From Mageeibacillus sp. UBA1243 (GTDB lineage: Bacteria; Bacillota; Clostridia; UBA1212), in contig DBWH01000020.1 of assembly GCA_002308595.1 (NCBI GenBank), forward strand, positions 14,456 to 33,786: DNA of 19,331 nucleotides. The letters are read 5' to 3'. The position numbers and the translations under genes were made by a program. Under the pieces are notes generated by a model. The model was given only the letters and a program-made list of their open reading frames with translations, had not been told where the DNA came from and searched no databases. This document shows, piece after piece, positions 15,175-19,331 of the stretch (its first letter is position 1; every line of letters begins with the position of its first letter).

Positions 15175-15199
15175 GCGCCTCCCGCCGCGCGGGAGGCGC
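15175..15199 (-). terminator. GC-rich hairpin between the rhamnosidase and HD genes
   Basis: GCGCCTCCCG (15175-15184) pairs perfectly with CGGGAGGCGC (15190-15199) around a 5-base loop. It is 40 bases beyond the rhamnosidase stop codon. On the minus strand it is followed by AAAACG rather than a T-tract, so it is an attenuating or mRNA-stabilising hairpin at least as plausibly as a terminator. The remaining part of this 108-bp gap contains a 12-bp palindrome, GAAAGGCCTTTC (15137-15148), just before the HD start, and no clear promoter. Confidence 0.4.
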
Positions 15200-15239
15200 G
15201 CTTTATTCAGCCGCTTTCACACGGCCGCATGAAAACTGT

Positions 15240-17936
15240 TTAAGCTTTGACAGTGAATCTGTACGTGCCGGAGCCGAGTTCTTTTTCGCCTGCGCCGAAC
15301 GGGAGGATCACCTTGGCGGCAGTGCCTGCGGGAATTTCGCACTCGTAGATGAGCTTGTTTCCGTCATAGTGCCAGTCGGAGCGGATCTTGCCGCAGACCG
15401 AGTCGTAAGTCGCCTTGCAGAAGCCTACCCTTCTGTCGGGGTTCGGAGCGAGGATGAACCTGCCGAAGCCTGCCGTTTCGGGCCTGATGCCTGCCATGTA
15501 AGCGAACATCCACTCGGTGACGCAGCCGTAAGCGTAGTGGTTGAACGAGTTCATGCCGACGTCGCCGAAGCCGTTCTCGATCGAATAGCTGTTCCAGCGC
15601 TCCCAGACCGTCGTTGCGCCCGCCTTGACGGAGTAGAGCCACGAGGGCATCTGATCCTGCAGGAGGAGCGTGTAGGCCATGTCGTTGAGGCCGTACTGCG
15701 AAAGCGTGGGGAGGAGTATGCTGGTGCCGAGGAAGCCCGTCTGGAGCCTGTCGCCCTTGTCGGCAAAGTTGTCCATGAGCTGCTTTTTAACCGCCTCGTA
15801 GGATTTTTCATCCGGGAGGAGCCTGAGTTTGAGGGCAAAGAGCGCCGCAGTCTGCTGCGGAAGCTTCACGGTGCCGTCCTCGTTTACGTACTGCTCTATG
15901 AAGAACTTCTTCTCAGCCTCGTAAATTTCGCTGTAGTGTCTCGCGTCGTCGGGTCTTCCGGTCGCGGCTGCCATCTCGGACATAATCATAGCGTCCCACG
16001 CATAGTAGCACACGCCAAGGTAAACCTGGAGCGGATTGTCGTTTGGCTCAAACGAGAGCCAGTCGCCGTAGCACGGAACAGGTCCTGCGGTGCCTTTCGA
16101 GGCAAGGAAGTGGTCCATGTAGAGCTTCATTGAGCCGTAGTTCTCGTCAATGATGGTCGTGTCGCCGGACATCTTCCAGACGTAGTAAGGAACGAGGATT
16201 CCCGCATCGGCCCAGCCCATGCAGCCCATTCCGAGGATCCAGGGACCGGAAGGCGCGACGCTCGGGTAGGAGCCGTCAACGCCCTGGCTGTCCTGCATAT
16301 CCTGCATCCACTTTTCGAGGAAAGTCTGAGCCGCAGTTGAATAGTACTGAGCGGTCGTGGTGAACACCTGCGTGTCGGCCGTCCAGCCGAGTCTCTCGTC
16401 TCTCTGAGGGCAGTCCGTCGGGATGCTCACGTAGTTTGAGTACATGCCCCATCTGCCGTTCTCGAAGAGCTTGTTTACGAGTTCGCTGCCGGTTTTGAGC
16501 GTGCCGCTGTCGTAGCCGACGCTTGTGATGGTTTTGGCGGTAATTTTCGAGAATATTACCTCTTTGTCAGCCGTGATCTGGACGTATCTGAAGCCATAGA
16601 ACGTGTGAACGGGTTCAAATGTCTCGTCAACGAAATCCCTGCCGATGATGTAGGTCGTGGTGGCTCTTGCGGATCTCATGTTTTCGAGGTAGACGCTGCC
16701 GCCGGGGCCGTCGTTGCCCCTTGACCTCTCACCGTTTCTGTCGTTCAGCATCTCGCCGTGGCGGATGGTAATCTTTGTGCCGGATTTGCCTCTTACCGTG
16801 AAGCACTCGCGGCCCGCCGCGTTCTGGCCGAAATCGACAACGCCCGTCTCGCCTTCCTTAAGGACGAAGCCCTCGCCGTCAAAATCAACTCTTCCGTCGA
16901 TCACGCCGTACTCGCCGTCCCTCGCACCCTCGGAGGATGCGTTCTTTCCGCCTTTTGCACCGCTGAAAGTATAAATCTTAACCGGTTTTCTTTCGCGGTC
17001 CTCTCTTTCAACCACGGGCTCGCCGTGCATTGGTTCGAGCTCGCCTGCGAAGAAGTCGGATTCATTGGCGTCTTCCCAGTCGCTGTCGTCAAATCCGGGG
17101 AGCATGAAGTCGGTTGAGATTCTCGCGTCGTAGTCCTCGCCGTCCCAGATGGAAGCGGCTGTGACAGGTGATTTTGCGGTGACCTTCCAGTCGCTGTCGG
17201 TGCACTCGATTCCGAGGCCGCCGCTGCCATTTTCTGTGATGATTACCGCGAAGAGCTGCGGGAAGTCGCCCCTTGCGCCTATTCTGTCCGAGTACCAGCC
17301 TGTTCCGACTATCGCGCTGAAGCAGTTGACGCCCGGCTTGCACATTGCCGTGATGTCGTAGGCCGTGTACATGCGGCGCTTAAGCGGCTCCGTGAATCCC
17401 GGTTTAAGCTCGTAACGCCTCCTGACGCCAAGGGCATCCGTGTCGCACGCCGGCTCGCCGTTGATGTATGCCTCGTAGACGCCTCCCGCCGAAACAAAGA
17501 GCTTCACGCTTACGTCGTCGTCCTCAACCGTGAATTCCCTGCGGAACACGGGCACCGTTTCTTTTGTGTAGCCTTCCTTATGAGGGAGCGTTATCCACTT
17601 TGCGCCGAGCTCGTCTTCGACGCCCATGAGACCCGTTGAGAAATATGTCTTTCCGGAGACGGTCTCGCCGTTTGAGAGTTTCACGACGACCACAACGTCA
17701 TAATCCGACACAAAATCAAGTTCGTCGCCGTCAAACATGCAGAAGTTTTCGGAGCTTTCGACCTCTTCGGAGGACCAGACGCTTTCGCCGAGCGAATCAA
17801 GCACCTCAACGCAGTACGACACCTGCATCACATTCGGCTCATCCGATTCTATTTTCCAGCAAAAACGCGGGAAAATCTCGTCAACCGCAGCCGCTCTCGT
17901 CAGCTTTTCCGTAGTCAAATCATAAAGTCTTGTCAT
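15240..17936 (-). CDS. Alpha-L-rhamnosidase, GH78 family, cytoplasmic
   Basis: This enzyme hydrolyses terminal alpha-L-rhamnose from glycosides or plant and bacterial polysaccharide fragments. The 898-residue protein has no signal peptide, so it should act inside the cell on imported oligosaccharides. Layout: N-terminal fibronectin-like beta domain (about 1-105), beta-sandwich domains with a carbohydrate-binding-like fold (about 110-300), a further beta domain (about 310-470, with DFGQNAAG at 368-375), the (alpha/alpha)6 catalytic barrel (about 475-815) and a C-terminal beta domain. GH78 hallmarks include TDCPQRDERLGWTADTQVF (507-525) with D513, E514 and D521, GDW (624-626), and TTVWERW (775-781) with E779 as the probable base. 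ATG at 17936 has AAAGGG six bases upstream. No sugar transporter or regulator is adjacent. Confidence 0.95.
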   Translation of the reverse strand: MTRLYDLTTEKLTRAAAVDEIFPRFCWKIESDEPNVMQVSYCVEVLDSLGESVWSSEEVESSENFCMFDGDELDFVSDYDVVVVVKLSNGETVSGKTYFSTGLMGVEDELGAKWITLPHKEGYTKETVPVFRREFTVEDDDVSVKLFVSAGGVYEAYINGEPACDTDALGVRRRYELKPGFTEPLKRRMYTAYDITAMCKPGVNCFSAIVGTGWYSDRIGARGDFPQLFAVIITENGSGGLGIECTDSDWKVTAKSPVTAASIWDGEDYDARISTDFMLPGFDDSDWEDANESDFFAGELEPMHGEPVVEREDRERKPVKIYTFSGAKGGKNASSEGARDGEYGVIDGRVDFDGEGFVLKEGETGVVDFGQNAAGRECFTVRGKSGTKITIRHGEMLNDRNGERSRGNDGPGGSVYLENMRSARATTTYIIGRDFVDETFEPVHTFYGFRYVQITADKEVIFSKITAKTITSVGYDSGTLKTGSELVNKLFENGRWGMYSNYVSIPTDCPQRDERLGWTADTQVFTTTAQYYSTAAQTFLEKWMQDMQDSQGVDGSYPSVAPSGPWILGMGCMGWADAGILVPYYVWKMSGDTTIIDENYGSMKLYMDHFLASKGTAGPVPCYGDWLSFEPNDNPLQVYLGVCYYAWDAMIMSEMAAATGRPDDARHYSEIYEAEKKFFIEQYVNEDGTVKLPQQTAALFALKLRLLPDEKSYEAVKKQLMDNFADKGDRLQTGFLGTSILLPTLSQYGLNDMAYTLLLQDQMPSWLYSVKAGATTVWERWNSYSIENGFGDVGMNSFNHYAYGCVTEWMFAYMAGIRPETAGFGRFILAPNPDRRVGFCKATYDSVCGKIRSDWHYDGNKLIYECEIPAGTAAKVILPFGAGEKELGSGTYRFTVKA

Positions 17937-18044
17937 ATAAATCCCTTTCCCGGAAACTTCCGGCGTATTCTAAGCTCTCGGCCTGCCGCCAAGGCATTGG
18001 CGTGTTTCTCCAAATCATTTTTTCGGCATTGCCAGGTTCCTCGG

Positions 18045-18073
18045 ATTATACTACTTATGCCTGATATTTTCAA
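18045..18073 (-). promoter_or_regulatory. Promoter of the rhamnosidase gene
   Basis: On the minus strand TTGAAA (18068-18073) and a perfect TATAAT (18045-18050) are 17 bases apart. The predicted start is near 18038, giving a leader of about 100 nt. That leader holds a CGCCAA/TTGGCG hairpin (17987-18002) and, just before the ribosome site, the near-palindrome CCGGAA-AC-TTCCGG (17950-17963). Either could be a regulatory site for carbohydrate control, but no known consensus was matched. Confidence 0.82.
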
Positions 18074-18092
18074 TAAAAAAGGAGGTGCGGAA

Positions 18093-18143
18093 GTGACGGC
18101 GAAAGCTCAAAAAGTCCCAAATATTGGGGAATTTGAATATTGA
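18093..18143 (+). other. Possible 16-residue leader ORF with consensus ribosome binding site
   Basis: On the plus strand AAAAAAGGAGGTG (18075-18087) is a near-perfect ribosome site. A GTG at 18093 opens a 16-codon frame ending in TGA at 18141-18143, whose product would start with VTAKAQ (initiator Met) and end in GEFEY. The stop overlaps the -35 box of the lipoprotein promoter. No convincing upstream plus-strand promoter was found, and the site also overlaps the minus-strand -35 region, so this may be chance. Confidence 0.2.
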
Positions 18144-18168
18144 AATATTTTCTCCGGGATTGTATAAT
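18140..18168 (+). promoter_or_regulatory. Promoter of the lipoprotein gene
   Basis: TTGAAA (18140-18145) and a perfect TATAAT (18163-18168) are separated by 17 bases on the plus strand. The predicted start is near 18175, about 25 nt before the ATG. It diverges from the rhamnosidase promoter, with about 66 bases between the two -35 boxes. Confidence 0.85.
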
Positions 18169-18200
18169 ATCCGTGATTTCTCTTATCGGGAGGTTTGAAT

Positions 18201-19220
18201 ATGAAAATCATTAAAAAAGTTGTTGTATTTGTATTGGCCGCCGTTCTCTGCGCGGCTTGTGTTTGCGGCTGCTCCGGAAACAAAGCAAAAACACCGGAGA
18301 CAGGCATTGCAGGAGAGAATGCCACATGGACACTTGAGGACGGTATTCTCACGGTAGAGGGCACGGGCGCCCTTGAAAGCCCCATAAAACCTACAGGAAA
18401 AGTTGAAAAAGTCGTCGTTGGCGACGGTATCACCGAAATCGGAGATTCACTCTTCAAGGATCTTGACGGCGTTCTCTCCATCGATCTGCCCGAGACCCTT
18501 ATCAGAATCGGTAATGAGGCCTTCTCCGGCATGACCAATGTAAAAGAGGTTACTATTCCCGAATCCGTTAAAGATGTTTCGTTAGATGCTTTCGACGGCT
18601 GGAAAGAAACCCAGAAGATCATCACAGACTGGTACAGCGGCACAGCCGATGAGTGGCAGTCATTCTTTGATCTCTGGGACACATATTTCGGTTATGTTAA
18701 AGACTTCTTCAACGATCCCAATCTTGAGCAGAACATCCGTTCTCTTTTTAACAGCGGCGTTGAATACTTAAGAACCAATATCGGCGAATTACTGAAAGCT
18801 TTCGGTCTCGACGCGATGTTGGAAGAAGAAGAATTTGACGTTTCCGCGATGATCGACGAGTTTGCGGCTATGGAGGACGAGCTCGTTCAGGAAATCATGG
18901 CGGCTGTTCCCGAAATCAAGGCAGAACTCGGCAATATCGAGAAACAGGGCAAAGGCATCTTCTACATGATCTCTGAAGAGATTTCCAAGGAGATCGATGA
19001 TTTCACCTCTGTTTTCGGCAATTTTGACATCAACACCGTCTTTGATTCAGACATTGAGGACCTGGCAGGGATGTTCTCTGAAATGCTTCCTGCATACCAG
19101 AACATATTGGATAACATTTTCGGAGACGATATGGACATTGAGGATCTTCTCGGAATGTACGGCGGCATGATTGACTTTCCCGTTGACGAATTCTTCGGTG
19201 AAGATCAGGCCGAGGGCTAA
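18201..19220 (+). CDS. BspA-type leucine-rich-repeat lipoprotein with acidic helical tail
   Basis: This is a cell-surface lipoprotein of 339 residues. A lysine-rich start and hydrophobic signal (1-19) lead to a cysteine-rich region where C24 (VCGC-SG) is the likely lipid-modified residue. Then comes the short WTLEDGILTVEGTG beta motif (43-56) common ahead of BspA repeats, and about two LRR_5-type repeats (about 70-132, such as ITEIGDSLFKDL and LIRIGNEAFSGM). From about 135 on the protein is strongly acidic, mostly helical by composition, and not recognised. The ATG at 18201 has GGGAGG seven bases ahead. A TTG two codons upstream lies too close to that site and is rejected. It is the only plus-strand gene, with its own promoter and terminator. 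A role in surface binding is inferred only from the repeats. Confidence 0.85.
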   Translation: MKIIKKVVVFVLAAVLCAACVCGCSGNKAKTPETGIAGENATWTLEDGILTVEGTGALESPIKPTGKVEKVVVGDGITEIGDSLFKDLDGVLSIDLPETLIRIGNEAFSGMTNVKEVTIPESVKDVSLDAFDGWKETQKIITDWYSGTADEWQSFFDLWDTYFGYVKDFFNDPNLEQNIRSLFNSGVEYLRTNIGELLKAFGLDAMLEEEEFDVSAMIDEFAAMEDELVQEIMAAVPEIKAELGNIEKQGKGIFYMISEEISKEIDDFTSVFGNFDINTVFDSDIEDLAGMFSEMLPAYQNILDNIFGDDMDIEDLLGMYGGMIDFPVDEFFGEDQAEG

Positions 19221-19262
19221 TGACTGATATTTACAGGCCTTGGTAAAACAAGGTTTAAAAGC

Positions 19263-19301
19263 GCGGGCGGCTCCCGAAAGGGATGCCGCCCGCCTGTTTT
19301 T
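19263..19301 (+). terminator. Rho-independent terminator of the lipoprotein gene
   Basis: GCGGGCGGC (19263-19271) pairs with GCCGCCCGC (19285-19293). An inner TCCC/GGGA stem with a GAAA tetraloop continues it after a one-base bulge, and TTTTT follows at 19297-19301. It lies 42 bases after the stop codon. A small CCTTG/CAAGG hairpin (19238-19253) precedes it. The remaining 30 bases to the window end show nothing further. Confidence 0.93.
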
Positions 19302-19331
19302 ACCGGACTGAAACCGGCTGTGCTGTTTGGT

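Noticed and set aside
15165..16133. Long plus-strand open frame (322 codons) opposite the rhamnosidase
   Set aside because: It lies antisense to a gene with unmistakable GH78 motifs, has no recognisable domain and is explained by codon bias on the opposite strand.

Overview
The window looks like a chromosomal segment of an anaerobic, fermentative Clostridia-type Firmicute, probably from a gut or rumen community. The reasons are a trimeric NAD-linked [FeFe]-hydrogenase, a DnaD plus DnaI/DnaC-type primosome pair (a Firmicutes arrangement), a class B sortase, a BspA-type leucine-rich lipoprotein, a cytoplasmic GH78 rhamnosidase, strong GGAGG ribosome binding sites and TTGAAA/TATAAT promoters. 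Base composition looks moderate by eye. Species or family cannot be told from this sequence alone. No rRNA, tRNA, CRISPR array, transposase or phage gene was seen.

Almost everything is on the minus strand, so the transcription order runs from high to low coordinates. At the right end a divergent promoter region (about 18045-18168) drives a plus-strand lipoprotein (18201-19220, with a strong terminator) and a minus-strand alpha-L-rhamnosidase (15240-17936). Below it lie a single-domain (p)ppGpp-hydrolase-like HD protein (14490-15131) and a three-gene cassette: zinc-ribbon ABC exporter half, DUF1854 protein, second zinc-ribbon ABC exporter half (14390 down to 9024). No clear promoter was found for these four genes, so they may be read through from the rhamnosidase or from a promoter that was missed. 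A consensus promoter at 8899-8928 then starts sortase B, DnaD-like, DnaC/DnaI-like and DUF2007 genes (8860 down to 5330). A 277-bp non-coding stretch full of direct and inverted repeats lies between the last two. A membrane-anchored protein of unknown function (4430-5152) has its own promoter and a textbook terminator. The last operon, hydC-hydB-hydA (4253 down to 36), also has its own promoter.

How the genes work together: HydC, HydB and HydA form one NADH- (and probably ferredoxin-) coupled hydrogenase that disposes of fermentation electrons as H2. DnaD and DnaC proteins load the replicative helicase. The ABC-DUF1854-ABC genes very probably form one transporter system. The two half-transporters share the same unusual cytoplasmic front end, a PH-like beta domain followed by a four-cysteine zinc ribbon. 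From memory, DUF1854 with an ABC exporter is linked to cyanophycin metabolism in Proteobacteria, but no cyanophycin gene is present here. This cassette is the best candidate for an undescribed system. The repeat element at 5591-5853 and the serine in the first H-cluster motif of HydA are the next most interesting signals.
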